Numbered from the stretch's first letter, positions 32,580-44,599 are shown. The stretch is DNA of 64,000 bases from Heterohyrax brucei (GCA_028571685.1 CM053162.1:9614001-9678000); one strand, 5' to 3'. The notes: a model not told the origin generated them from the letters alone. Translations and numbers: made by a program.

Positions 32580-32820
32580 GTGCCAGTATCAGCCATGTCA
32601 CTCCTTTCACATATTCTGCTACTTGGTCAGTTCTGGCACTGCTCAAAATATTTCAAGAACTGGAACTGATTTTCATCCAGAAATTAGACCCAGACATTCA
32701 CAGCATGAAAGTGCAGCTGTCCCAAAGTGTCAGCACCCAGGGTCCCCGAGCAATTGACTACCTGGACAGTCGTTTCATGAGCTTATCTGGTCTCAAATGT
32801 TGTCCAGTATCCTCATGAAT
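32580..32820 (+). pseudogene. Unidentified open stretch, possible exon or retropseudogene
   Basis: One frame stays open for about 80 codons from a stop near 32574 to a stop at about 32817. It has a protein-like composition: ALLKIFQELELIFIQKLDP, then KVQLSQSVSTQGPRAIDYLD. No start or splice context is obvious, and I cannot assign a family. The neighbouring DNA lacks repeats. It could be chance, an old retropseudogene or an isolated exon. Confidence 0.25.
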
Positions 32821-33249
32821 TCTTGGCTTATAAAATTTTAATTCCTCAACCAAGTACCTATTTCAAGCTTCTTTATAATGGCTGAGAATATCTTTGCTCC
32901 CACTATTGTACTGTAAGTGCACTCAGCCTCATTCAGGTTAGGTGCCAAAACCTCTGCTGCCCTGTTGTGAAATTCCAAGTGAATACAAAATTGTGTTGAA
33001 GATAAAATATTTTTTCATAGCCCTCTCAAGTTAGCCATTATGTGTCATTTAACTTTTTCCCCTTTACTTAACCACACGTACTAATTGCTAACCCAGTATC
33101 AGCTCCCTGAGAGATGCTCACATTTCAGAGGGACACAAAGTAGTCTCTGTCATAAAGGACCTGAAAATCTGTCTGGAAAAGCATGGAAGTAAAATGAATA
33201 GATAATACCTTACAGTAAGCACCATGATAGTAGTAAATATAAGGAACTT
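32821..33249. other. Unrecognised DNA upstream of L1
   Basis: No feature that I can support. It ends at the L1 target-site duplication. Confidence 0.35.
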
Positions 33250-33263
33250 AAGAAGCACAAAAC

Positions 33264-34254
33264 AGGGGGTCAAGATAGCGGACTAAGCACACGTCGCCTT
33301 ATATCCCTCTGGAAACCAAGACCTGAATTGACAATCAAACAGAGCCTTCTGAGCACCTAATCAGCCTCAGGTCACGGCACAGGGCTGTTAATTGGGACTT
33401 CATACCACTCAACGAAAACCTCCTCTCTTTCGCTGACTCCCGCTCCTGGCTAGCCCCGGCTCTCACGGACGAAGGTAAACGCACCAGTTTGACTTTTTTT
33501 TTCTGTCTTGGCCACGGGCGGAGCTGGGTCTTGCCTGGCAGCTAGACTCAGACGCGCTGCTCAGGGGATAGGCAGGCGAAATTCCTATGTTTTGAGAGCC
33601 AGGCTTAGGACTCTGTTAATCTAGCCATTTTGAGCCTTTTGTTTTATATCTGCGTTCATCGGGGTTTGTACGGAATTCCACAGCCAGTGTGTGGAACACC
33701 ATGTTGGTACTGAGATTTTAGCAGGACCTAATTCTTAGCCTGGGAGTGAGCGCCCGCAAACAGGACAGTGCTTCTCCGACAGAAAAGCAATAATTTTCCC
33801 AGTGCCACATCTGCTGCAGACCCTGCAACAGAAGCAGAGGAATCACTACCTCTGGGCACCTTTAGCCGCTCTCTCTGCTGCCTGTGTGGAGGACGCCATC
33901 TTGAATACGGTGGCCACAGCTGGACCCAATTCTTAGCTTGGGAGCCAGACCCTGCCCACAAGAGAGCGCTTTTCTATCACAAAACCAGTACTCGACGCAG
34001 TGTTGGATAAGGCTAGGCCCTGTCAGCAGAGGCCAACAGGGCAGTAGCGTTGCTGTATTGTGAACTAGTTTGTTATCATCTGGGGTTGGATACAGTGGTG
34101 CTTACTTTGTCAGATGAGAAGAGGGACCTCTACACCTGAAAACCTAACTGACTTGTGAAGTGGTCAGATACCTTTTGCTTTACATTTTAAGACAGCCTAG
34201 AGAAACATTTGCAATCCATCCTCACAGTACCTCTTCCAGCCTCTACATACTCAC
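33264..34254 (+). promoter_or_regulatory. L1 5' UTR (internal promoter region), copy 1
   Basis: A roughly 1 kb leader between the insertion boundary and ORF1. It is GC-richer than its surroundings and opens with a 'caagatagcggac' block equivalent to the conserved L1 start. L1 5' UTRs are known to hold an internal RNA polymerase II promoter. Activity here is not shown by the sequence. Confidence 0.7.
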
Positions 34255-35191
34255 ATGGGACCCAAAAAGCAACAGACAATTGTGGCATACAAGAAATCAG
34301 CCATGGCTTCAGAAGGCTCCCAAACAAAGCAACCAAGGAGTTTTCCAGATGAAGAAACTTTTATGAAAGCATCAGAAAGTGAATACAAATTGACTATATA
34401 CAGAGCCCTTCTAGACCTTATACAAAATGTACCAGAACAAAAGGAAAAATTAAGCAAGCTGTTTGATCTGATGGAACACCAGTACTCTGAAATCCAACAG
34501 ATCAAGAAGAAAATCAAAGACATAGAAACTTCCATGCAAAGCCAAGAAAACAGAATGGAACAAATGGAAAAAAGAATTTCTGACTTGGAAGACAGAGCTA
34601 CTGATGTCAGCGTCTATGAGCAGAAATCAGAAAACAGAAACAAGAAAAATGAAGAAGCATGTGGGACTCTATTAAGAGGAACAACCTTCAGTTAATTGGA
34701 GTCCCTGAACAGGGTGAGATATCTGAGAACACAGAGAGTATTGTTGCTGAGCTGCTGAAAGAAAACTTCCCAGAAACCATGAAGGAAGAGAATATAGACA
34801 TCTCAGATGTATGTCATACGCCACCCAATATAGATCTCAAGAGAAAGACTCCAAGACATATTATAATCAAGCTTAACAAAATGAAACACAAGCAGCAACT
34901 CTTAACAGCAGCAAGACTCAAAGCAAAGCTAACATTCAGAGGGAAACCATATAGGCTCTCGTCAGATTTCTCAGCAGAAACCATGCTGGCACGGAGACAG
35001 TGGCATGACACATTCAAAGCCTGGAAGGAGAACTTCCAACCAAGAATTACATAGCCTGCAAAACTATCTTTCAAATACGAAAATGAAACTAAGACATTCC
35101 CAGATAAACAGAAACTCAGAGACTTTGTAAAAACCAAACCCAAACTACAAGAAATACTGAAAGAAGTTCTTGGCTCTGGCTTACAAGAATG
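34255..35191 (+). pseudogene. L1 ORF1 (RNA-binding chaperone), disrupted
   Basis: ORF1p is a trimeric RNA-binding protein that coats L1 RNA. The start is ATG at 34255 (Met-Gly-Pro-Lys-Lys). Residues 35-120 form a coiled coil rich in Glu/Lys/Gln heptads, with EQMEKRISDLEDRA at about 34558-34600. A frameshift at about 34655-34690 moves the RNA-recognition part to frame 34659-35054 (Leu-Ile-Gly-Val-Pro-Glu, then Thr-Pro-Arg-His-Ile). A stop at 35052-35054 cuts off the C-terminus, which continues to about 35191. The family length is about 300-340 residues, which matches once the break is ignored. Confidence 0.88.
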
Positions 35192-35622
35192 AAACCACTA
35201 ACTTTATATTTTAGAATGACACACTACTCAATACTCAACTCTTTAAGGGAAGGCTCCAAAGTCAATCACAGCTTTGATATGGAAAGAAGCAATCCAGTGA
35301 TCATCATGAAAACTATGGCATCATCATAATAAAAAGAGGGATGTGCTACAGTCGTTATAGTCCTTCCAGATGGACAGGAAGATGACAACACTGGTAATAA
35401 TTAAAATTGGGTTTATATATAGTTTATTAAGGGGGATCATAGGGACAGCTGTAAAGCACAACAAAGACGTATCATACCATTTGAAGAAATGTAACACACA
35501 AGTCTCAACAACTACAAAACCAGCTCTGAAAAAGGTGAAAAGCCAACTCACAAAAAAGAATGTCCCAGAACAGACTAGTAAGAACAACAGAGAAAAATCA
35601 ACATAAAAATAAACATATCACA

Positions 35623-38600
35623 ATGGCAGCAGTGAACACATACCTATCAATAATTACACTGAATGTGAATGGACTGAATGCTGCAGTAAAGAGACACCGA
35701 GTGTCATCTTGGATCAAAAGACATGACCCATCCATATGTCATCTAAAAGAAACTCACTTGAGACCTAAAGATAGGAACAAACTGAAAATTAAAGGATGGA
35801 AGAATATACATCAAGCTAACAACGAACAAAGAAGAGCAGCTGTGGCAATTCTAATCTCAGACAAAATCAATTTTAATGTCAAATCCACCATCGTGGAAAA
35901 AGATGGACACTATTCATTGCTGAAAGGTTCAGTACACAAGCAAGACTTAATTATATTAAATATTTATGCACCTAATATCAGAGCACCTAAATATGTCGAG
36001 GAAACACTGACTATGCTCAAAAGAGAGTTAGATGACTCCCCAATAATAGTGGGAGACTTTACCACTCCACTCTCATTACTAGACAGATCATCCAGAAAAA
36101 GCTCAGTAAAGATGCAGAAGACCTCATTAACACAATTAACCAACTAAACCTCATTGATATATACAGAACTTTCCACCCTTTACCAGACAACTACACCTTC
36201 TTCTCCAGTGCACATGGAACATTCTCCAGAATTGACCATGTGATAGGCCATAACTCAGTGCTCAACAAAATCTATACCATTGAAGTACTGCAAAGCATCT
36301 TGTCAGATCATAAAGCCATAAAAGTTGAAATTAATAGCAGAAAAAAAACACAGACAGAAAGTGGAACTCTTGGAAACTGAACAACATCTTACTCAAAAAA
36401 AACATGGGTTATAGAAGAAATCAAGGATGAAATAAAGAAATTCGTGGATTCCAATGAGAACGAAAACACTTCCTACCAGAACCTATGGGATGCAGCCAAA
36501 GCAGTGCTCAGAGGTCTGTTTATCTCCATAAATGCACACATCTGGAAGGAAGAAAGAAACCAAATCAAGGAAGTAACTCTACAGCTTGAACACGCAGAAA
36601 GAGAATAACAGAGGAATCCCTCGGGAACCAGATCATAAAGATTAGAGCAGAGCTAAATGAGTTAGAGAATAGAAAAACAATTGAAAAAATTGAAAAGACC
36701 CAAAGCTGGTTTTTTGAAAAGATCAACAAAATTGACAAACCACTGGCTAAGCTTACTTAAGAAAAGCAGGAAAGGAAACAAATAACCCAAATTAGAAATG
36801 AGAGGGGAGTTGTCACCACAGATGCAACAGAAATTAAAAGTATCGTAACAGAATACTATGAAAAACTGTACTGTAAACAAATTTGAAAACCTAGGGGAAA
36901 TGGACAAATTCCTTGACTCATACCACCTACCCAAATTATCACAACGTGAAGCAGAATAACTTAATAAACCCATCACAAAGGAAGAGACTAAAAATGTCAT
37001 CAAAAAACTGCCAACCAAAAAAAGCCTGGACCCAGATGGCTTCACAGCAGAATTCTACCAAGCATTTAGAGAAGAGTTATCTCCAATACTACTGAGACTA
37101 TTTCACAGTATAGAAAGGGATGGAGTACTCCCAAACTCATTCTATGAAGCCAGCATAACCCTGATACCTAAGCCAGGGAAAGACCCAACAAAGAAAGAGA
37201 ACTACATGAATCTAGATGCAAAAATCTTCAACAAAATTATTGCCAATAGAATACAACAACATATCAAGAAAATACTCCATCATGACCAAATGGGATTCAT
37301 ACTAGGGATGCAAGGCTGGTTCAACATCAGAAAAACAATCAATGTGATTAACCACATAAATAACACAAAAGACAAGGATCACCTGATTTTGTCCATTGAT
37401 GCAGAAAAGGCATTTGATAAAGTCCAACACCCAGTCATGCTAAAAACTCTTAGCAAAATGGACATAGATGGCAAATTCCTCAACACAATAAGGGCCATTT
37501 ATAAAAAGCCAATTGCCCACATCGTCTTGAATGGAGAGAGACTGACTTTCCCTTGAGATCAGGAACTAGACAAGGATGCCCAGTCTCACCTCTTCTATTC
37601 AACATTGTGCTAGAAGTTCTAGCCAGAGCAATTAGACAAGACCAAGAAATAAAGGGCATCTGCATTGGCATAGAAGTCAAAATCTCCCTGTTTGCAGATG
37701 ATATGATTGTATATGCAGAGAACCCCAAGGAATCCATAAGTAAGCTACTCAAACTGATAGAAGAGTTCAGCAAACTCTCAGGATACAAGATAAACATAAG
37801 TAAATCAGTAGGATTTCTTTATACCAACAACGAGACTGTTAAGGAAGAAATTATCAAATCAATAGCATTTACGATAGCCCCTAAGAAGATAAGGTACCTA
37901 GGAATTAATCTAACCAGAGAAATAAGAGAGCTTTACAAAGAGAACTACAAGCCCTTACTACAAGAAACTAAGAGAGACTTAGATAGATGGAAAAACCTAC
38001 CCTGCTGATGGATAGGAAGACTTAACATTGTGAAAACGTCTGTTTTACCCAAAGCAATCTACTTATATGATGCAATCCCAAAACAAGTTCCAGCCTCAGT
38101 TTTTAATGAGATGGAGAAACAAATCACCAATTTTGTTTGGAAAGGGAAGAAGCCCTGGATAAGTAAGATATTACTAAAGAAGAAAAACACACTGGGAGGC
38201 CTCTCATTACCCAACCTTAGAACATACTACACTACCACAGTGGTCAAAAGAGCCTGGTACTGGTACAAGAACAGACAGATGGATCAATGGAACACAATTG
38301 AGACCCCAGAGATGACACCATCTGCCTATGAACAGTTGATATTCGACAAAGGCCCTAAGACATTAAACTGGGGTAAAAACAGTAACTTCAACAAATGGTG
38401 CTGGCAAAATTGGTTATCCATCTGCAATAAACTGAATCAAGATCCATATCTTACACCTTACACAAAAACCAACTCCAACTGGATAAAAGACCTAAATATC
38501 AAACCTAAAACGATAAAGCTCATCCAAGAAAAGGTAGGAACAACAATGGAAGTTTTAATACACAATGAGGACAGACTCCAAAATCTGTCAAAGAAACCAC

Positions 38601-39418
38601 AATCAACAGAAGAGAAAATAGATAAATAGGAACTATTAAGAATCAAACACTTTTGCTCATCCAAAGACTTTATTAATAGAATTAAAAGAACACCTACAGA
38701 ATGGGAAAATATATTTGGCAACTCTATGTCATACCTACACCTGATCTCCATAATCTATAAGATACTACAAAATATCAATAAGAAGAAGATAAACCATCCA
38801 ATTAAGTGATGGGCAAAGGAGACGGACAGACATTTCACTAAAGAAGAGATCCAGGCAGCCAAAAAACACATGCAGACATGTTCACGATCTTTAGTTATTA
38901 AAGAAATTCAAATCAAGATGACAATGAGATACCATCTCACCCCAACAAGATTGGCCATGATCCAGAAAACACAAAACAACAAATGCTGGAGTGACTGTGG
39001 AGAAAGTGGAACCCTCCTACACTGTTGGTGGGGTTGCAAAATGGTCCAGCCTCTTTGGAAGCCAATCTGGCGTTTCCTTAAAAAAATGGATATTGATATA
39101 CCATTTGACCCAGTAATTCCACTACTTGGAATATATCCTACAGAATCAAGGCCTTTCACACCAACAGACACATGCACCAGAGTGTTTATCACAGCACAGT
39201 CCATGACAGCAAAAAGATGGAATCAACCCAGATGCCCAACAATAGAAGAATGGATAGGTAAACTATGGTACATATACTCAGTGGAGCACTAAGCAATAAT
39301 AAAGAATAATGATGATTCCAGGAAACATCTCCTAACCTGGTTTCAACTGGAAGACATTATGTTGAGTGAAAGTAGTCAGCGACAAAAGGACAAATACTGT
39401 ATGAGACCTCTACGATAA
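35623..39418 (+). pseudogene. L1 ORF2 (endonuclease and reverse transcriptase), disrupted
   Basis: ORF2p nicks target DNA and reverse-transcribes L1 RNA. The chosen start is ATG at 35623, followed by Ala-Ala-Val-Asn-Thr-Tyr and Leu-Asn-Val-Asn-Gly-Leu-Asn of the endonuclease. The endonuclease is open to about 36100, then frameshifted. The metal-site block Gly-Asp-Phe-Asn is Gly-Asp-Phe-Thr here (36052-36063). Asp-His blocks appear near 36230 and 36310. Reverse transcriptase pieces lie in frames 37206-37556 and 37553-38008, with the catalytic Phe-Ala-Asp-Asp at 37691-37702. Later pieces are 38030-38629 and 38870-39292, with the C-terminal Cys-Trp-Trp-Gly-Cys near 39024. The stop is at 39416-39418. 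At least five breaks disable it. Its length is about 1265 codons, usual for L1. Confidence 0.9.
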
Positions 39419-40419
39419 GATCTCAGAAACAGACTTGTGTATAGATGAAAAGACTCTTGGACAGCTGCAAGGGAGGGGAGGAAAGGAGGGTGAGAGGGGG
39501 GCAGTTTAGTTTAGATAGTTGCTAGAAATCTGGTTGGGAGAAAGCGGTGATTGCACACATTTGAAACAAGAACAACATTAAGTGGACTTCAGCATAATTT
39601 GAGTACTCCTTCCATCTTAACCCAATATTGCAAGGATAGAGTAGCTGGGGCAGGGGGCAGGGGACCATGCTCTTAGGCGAAATTGAGGCCAATTGGCACA
39701 ACTAGTGTTTTGCTAAGAGAGCTCTCTGCACCCCACATTGGTGAGTGGCATCTGGGGTCTTAAAAGCTGCCAAACTGCCATCCGAGGACTCAGCAAATGG
39801 TCCCAACTCAGCAGGAACAGGACCAAAACGACATGTGGTAAAGACAACCTAGAAGACAGAGAGACCCACAAGAGTGAGCGCCTTCATCGACTTGGAACCA
39901 GAAGAACTGGATGGTGCCCGGCCACCACCAGTGATAGCCACGATGGAGCTCACTAGATTGAGTCTCACTGGCAACACAAGAATAAAAAGGGGTGCATCCT
40001 GAGATCTCCACTAAAAGACCTCAATTGATGGTCCAGTGGTTTCGGGGTTCCCCTGAGAACATGGCCCCCGACCCTGATGTTGCCCTTACCCATACATTAT
40101 AATGAAGGTCCAGTCTTTGGACAGGAATGGATTGGACTTGGCAAGGCAGAGTGACCATATATTGGTTGCACTTTATGGTTCTATGCATCTATAGGGTATC
40201 ATCCTGCTGACCTCTGGCTGGAAGAAGGAGAGTGGGTGGAGAGGAGCAGAAAGGAGGCTGTTGGGAGGACGAGAGATGTATGGAGCAGAGAGGAACAGTG
40301 TGCTGTGACCGGGCAGGGAGAGCAGTGGAAGCTGCATATAGGTGGGTATGTAAATTTATACGGGAATGTACATTTTCACTCAGTTATGTTAAATAAAAAA
40401 GAAAAAAAAAAAAAAAGAA
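39419..40419 (+). other. L1 3' UTR with G-rich tract, copy 1
   Basis: A roughly 1 kb trailer. The purine tract at 39463-39505 consists of G-runs separated by short A-containing spacers, the usual potential G-quadruplex of mammalian L1 3' UTRs. It ends in 'aaataaaaaag' and an A-rich tail. The same trailer occurs at 13543-14530, 24060-25060 and 56974-57977. Confidence 0.85.
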
Positions 40420-40433
40420 AAGAAGCACAAAAC

Positions 40434-40467
40434 GCCCTGGTGGAACCCTGGTTAAGAGCTTGGATGA
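40434..40467 (+). mobile_element. AfroSINE 5' part (split by LTR)
   Basis: The segment 'ccctggtggaaccctggtta' is the SINE head. It continues at 40985-41090 after a family A LTR. The SINE begins directly after the L1 target-site duplication. Confidence 0.7.
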
Positions 40468-40979
40468 TGTCTTAGTCATCTAGTGCTGCCATAACAGAAA
40501 TACTACAAGTGGATGGCTTTAACAAAGAGAAATTAACTTTCTCACCATAAAGTAGGCTTGAAGTCCAAATATGCAGTGCATCAGCTCCAGGGGAAGGTTT
40601 TCTCTGTTGTTTCCTGAGGAAGATCTTTGGCAGCAATCTTCACCTGCACTGAGAGCTTCTGAGGCATAGGAACCCTGGTCCTTTCCAAACGGTACACTCT
40701 GCTCCTAAAGCTTCTTTCTTGGTGATGTAAGGTTGCCAACTCTTTCTGCTTGCCTCCTTTTCTTCTCTATCCCAAGAGATTGCCTCAAGGCACAATACAA
40801 TCTAATAGATTGACTACTAACTCAACAATACAACTACCACCTGTATTCCCTCATTAACACCATAAAGACGGGATTTACAACATATAGGAAGATCACACTC
40901 ATACTGGGAATCATGGCCCAGTGAAAGTGATACACAGATTTCTGGGTAGACACAATTCAGTCCATAACAGATACTAATC
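40468..40979 (-). mobile_element. Solo LTR, family A, inside a SINE
   Basis: Reverse complement of family A, from 'tgtcttagtcatctagtgct' to 'acaattcagtccataaca'. Flanks 'gatga' and 'gatac' are a poor 5 bp duplication. The SINE reading continues across it. Confidence 0.8.
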
Positions 40980-41090
40980 TAAAGGTCAGCAGTTCAAATC
41001 TACCAGCCTCTCTTGGGAAACTCTACGAGACAGTTCTGTTCTTTTATGAGTCAGAATGGACTGTATCGTAACAGATTTAGGAAGCACACA
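40980..41090 (+). mobile_element. AfroSINE 3' part (split by LTR)
   Basis: The segment 'aaaggtcagcagttcaaatc' (B-box region) is followed by 'ttgggaaactctacgagaca' and 'gagtcagaatggactgtatc'. It completes the head at 40434-40467. Confidence 0.8.
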
Positions 41091-41860
41091 GGTGGGAAAG
41101 TTTAGCTCAGGTAGGAAGTATCTGGAAAAACTTTCCAAAGAATGTTGGTGTCTGAGCTGAATTTCCAAGAATAAATATGAGTAGCCAGGTAAAAGGGGAA
41201 AGGGTATCTCAAGCAAGGAGAACAACACATAAAAAGATACAGACAGTAAAGAGAACACGATAAGACTGAAAAAATATGATAGTGTGTTATGTGAAATTGG
41301 TGGATAAGGGATGGGGAAAGCAGATGAATGGTAAAGAACTGGACGAGACTCAGAAAACTAAAATGTTGTGTGATATGGAAGCTCGCAAGTGATCCTAATG
41401 GCAATGAGTAGTCATGGGCTAAGATTCCAAAAAGAAGACTAACTGAAACATCTATGCTTTTGAAGTAGACCTCCCTGGCTACACCGTGGAGAAAGGGCAG
41501 AAGAAGGCCTACAACTTCACCTTATATACCTGGGAAGAAATGAGGGTTTCAACTAGGTGATGGTAATGGCCATGGAGACTAGTATCTGGATTCAAAAAAG
41601 GGTAACAAAAGAGACTCAGAAGGCCTAGCAACTGGTTGGGTATGGATGATAGAAAGACTCTTGGATCTTTGGAAATGCGATGAACGGTGTTACAATTCAC
41701 TTTAGTGAGAAATTCAGAAAAAGAAGTAAATCAGTGGCAAGACAGAGACTAAGTTCTGCTTTAAAATATTGCCCTTGAAGTGACTGTAGGGGAGAACAGG
41801 CAACATCTAAACGAGGGGTTTAGGAGAGAGGCCCAAACTACAGACATAAATTGTGGAGCC
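41091..41860 (+). mobile_element. Ancient mammal-wide repeat, family not assigned
   Basis: A long, purine-rich, non-coding stretch with 'gtctgagctgaatttccaag', 'ggatctttggaaatgcgatg' and 'gactgtaggggagaacaggc'. The layout is that of an old repeat common in mammals, also seen at 11800 and 45200. The name is uncertain. Confidence 0.45.
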
Positions 41861-42221
41861 AATTGAATACAAAGGAATCAATGTCTAAACATAAAGTTCC
41901 ATCACTAGATATAAGAATGCTACAGCAGGGTAATTTAAGGAATAAGGTAGCAACTCTATAAGACATGAAACTCAAACCATACAGACAGTGTCCACTCAAC
42001 TTTGTGTGCAGTAAGACAAGCCTGTGATGGTAAAGGAATTCTGGATAAACCTGGAAGCTTTCCAACCTGGTTTTCATTCTGAAGCAAAGAAAGAATACCA
42101 ATATGTCTTGCCTGTGGTAAAATGAAATCCTAAATGTTTCTTTATATTTGCTGTCAATCCTTTCAGAATCATTTTAGCCACTAGAAATAGCAGCAAACAA
42201 AAACTAACAATGGTTAGTATG
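41861..42221. other. Unrecognised DNA
   Basis: No feature that I can support. Confidence 0.3.
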
Positions 42222-44063
42222 CATTATGCTTTTGTGTGTGTGTACGTGTGTGTATGCACTTTTGGTGAACGTTACAGAACAAGTTAGTTTCTCATTCAAG
42301 TTTGTACACACTGTGACATCAGTTGTACTCTCTGCTATTTGTCAACACTCGCCCCTTTTCCACCCTAGGCTCCTCATTTCCACTTGTACAGTTTTTTTTT
42401 CCCCTTCCTCCTGGTTTGGCTTTGCTTTTGCCCAGGTGTCACCCAGTTGGTCTCATTTACATAATAGAGAAAGACACATTTTCCTCGCGTTATTGTTTGT
42501 TTTATAGATCCATGTGATCTTTAGCTGAAACGTGAACTATCTGAGTAACTTCAATTCGGAGCTCAAACAGTATCCAGGGACTACAGTCTTGGGATTCCCC
42601 AGTCCTTGTCAGGCCAGTAAACCTTGCCTTTTTGTGTGTGTGATTGTGAATTTTGTTTGACTCTTCTCTCAAACTCTGTCCGCGATCATCTCTTGTCATC
42701 ACTGCTAGAGATGTCCGTGGAAGTAGCCAGGCACCATCTAGTTAGGTGTTCAGGCCTCTGGCTGTTGAAGGCTGAGATACTCGTGGTCTAGTAGTCCTTT
42801 GTACTAACAATTCCCTTGTGTTTTGGGTTTTCTTCATTCTCCTTTGCCCTGGATAGGGTGGGACCAGTAGATACATCTCAGACAGCAGCTCTCAAGTTCT
42901 TAAGATACAGATACTACTCACCAAAATCTGAGGCAGGACATTTTCTTTTTGAACTATTTTATACCGATTAACCTAAATATCCACCAAGACCATGGTCCCC
43001 AGTCTCAGCCCAGTAACTTGGTCCCTCAGGGTGTTTGAATGTGTCTATAAATTTTTTACGACTTTGCCTTGGTTACTGTGTGCTGACTTCCCTCCTACGG
43101 CATACTGTCCAAAGTTACTATTTATATAGTATCTGGTTAGAGATTTCTCCTTCCCACCCCTCCACTCCCTCATAACCGCCAAAGATTGTTTCTTTTTATG
43201 TGTAAATCTTTTCTTGAGTTTTTATAATAGTGGTCTCAAACAGCATTTGCCTTTTGTGATTGACTTATTTCCCTCAGCATAACGTTCCTCAAATTCATCC
43301 GAGTTGTAGGAAGCTTCACAGACTCATCATTGTTCTTGATTTTGAACAGTATTTCATTGAGTATATGTGCCGTAATTTGTTTATCAGTTCATCTGTTTAT
43401 GGGCACTTAGATTATTTCCATCTTTTGGCTATTGTGACTAGTGCTACAACAAACATGGATACGTATACAACCATTTCTGTGATGGCCTTTATTCCCCTAT
43501 GACATCTTTCTTGAAATGGGACTCCTAGATTATACAGTGTTTCTAGCTTTTAAGGGAGGCTCCATAGTATTTTTCTATACTAGTTGTACCATTTTCTATT
43601 CCCACCAGCAATGCCTAAAAGTTCTACTCTCCCTGCAGCCTCTCTAACATTTGTTATCTTATTTTATCATTTTTATTAGTGGCAGTAATTTTGAGGTGAG
43701 ATGATCCTTCATTGTAGTCTTGATTTGCATTTCTCTGAATGGTTATAGTGTTACCAGAAGTTGAAATCTACTTGACAGCAATAAGCTTGAATTGAGGAGG
43801 AGAGGTTAATGGCTAATGATTATGATTGCCCAAATTTAATTGGATTATTTGCCTTTTTATTGGTACAGAGCTGCAATATCTTATATGTTATAATGATTAG
43901 AACTTTGTTTTATATGCCATAGCCTAAACACTTTTCCAAGTCTGCAGGTTCTCTTTTTATCCTTTGGGTTAGTATTTTGATGAGCATATTTTTAATTTCT
44001 AGAAGATACCAATTAGTTAATTTATATTCTGGTGTTTCTGCACTTTTAGTTATAGTTTGTGTG
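42222..44063 (-). mobile_element. Old L1, 3' UTR and ORF2 C-terminal part
   Basis: On the plus strand, 42222-43060 is the complement of the old-lineage L1 3' UTR ('ggtgaacgttacagaacaag', 'ccaggcaccatctagttagg', 'gaccatggtccccagtctca'). It continues at 43140-43740 into the complement of the ORF2 end ('ttcccacccctccactccct', 'tttatgggcacttagattat', 'ttcccaccagcaatgcctaa') and then older ORF2 sequence to 44063. A short SINE fragment lies at 43752-43785. It is the same lineage as 12212-19354. Confidence 0.75.
43752..43785 (+). mobile_element. AfroSINE 3' fragment
   Basis: The segment 'gttgaaatctacttgacagc' followed by 'aataagcttg' is the SINE 3' block, about 30 bp, inside old L1. Confidence 0.45.
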
Positions 44064-44065
44064 AC

Positions 44066-44595
44066 TGCTAAGGTTGTGTGTCAACTTGACTGGGCTGTGA
44101 TTCTCAGTGGTTTGGCAGTTATAGTACGGCGGCTACGAAATGATGTAATCATCTCCATAATGAGATATAATATAACATAGTTACCACCAAAATGAGATCT
44201 GTAATGAGCAGCCAGTCAGTTGAAAGGGATTTTCAGTGGGTGTATGGTCTGCATTCAGTATAAGTGGACTTTCTGGCTAGGCTCACTGGCTTTTGTTTAC
44301 TAAGGATCCTGCCAGCCAAGCCCAACCAAGTGCCATCGAGTCGGATCCGACTCATGGTGACAGCTGGCTCTTATTCCTGGGACTTGAGCTAACAACTTAC
44401 CTGCCAATCATGGGATTCATCAGCCTCCACAATCCATGAACCAGAGGCCTGCTGTATGACTTGTTGATCCTGGAATCAGTAGCCCCTGCAGCTACATGAC
44501 ACAAAAGAAGCCTGTCAGAGTCACAGACTTGGGACTTTCCAGCCTCTGCAACTCCATTAAGTCATTTCTTTGATATAAACCTTTTTGTATATATA
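44066..44595 (+). mobile_element. LTR-like element, family B
   Basis: The opening 'ttgtgtgtcaacttgactgg' is followed by 'gctgtgattctcagtggttt', 'gagcagccagtcagttgaaa', 'cttgggactttccagcctct' and a terminal 'tatataaaaac' tail. It shares its layout with 22423-22861. It contains a tail-only insert at 44311-44361. Confidence 0.5.
44311..44361 (-). mobile_element. Ultra-short SINE/RTE 3'-tail insert
   Basis: About 51 bp comprising 'gccagccaagcccaaccaag' and 'tgccatcgagtcggatccga' match only the extreme 3' end of the SINE/RTE on the minus strand. No body is present, and no clear target-site duplication was seen. Confidence 0.55.
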
Positions 44596-44599
44596 AAAA

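Larger units (their letters stand above)
33264..40419 (+). mobile_element. Full-length L1 retrotransposon, inactivated (copy 1)
   Basis: A 7.16 kb element with 5' UTR (33264-34254, beginning 'agggggtcaagatagcggac'), ORF1, ORF2, a 3' UTR with a G-rich tract (39463-39505) and an A-rich tail. It is bounded by a perfect 14 bp duplication, 'aagaagcacaaaac', at 33250-33263 and 40420-40433. This shows canonical target-primed insertion of an entire L1. Both ORFs carry frameshifts or stops, so it cannot encode the machinery now. It resembles the copy at 50821-57977 along its whole length. Confidence 0.95.

Noticed and set aside
34255..34695. 146-residue frame as a possible host gene
   Set aside because: It is the N-terminal coiled-coil part of L1 ORF1.
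42222..42720. Plus-strand frames of 64-93 residues with membrane-like stretches
   Set aside because: They lie in the complement of an L1 3' UTR and have no family signature.
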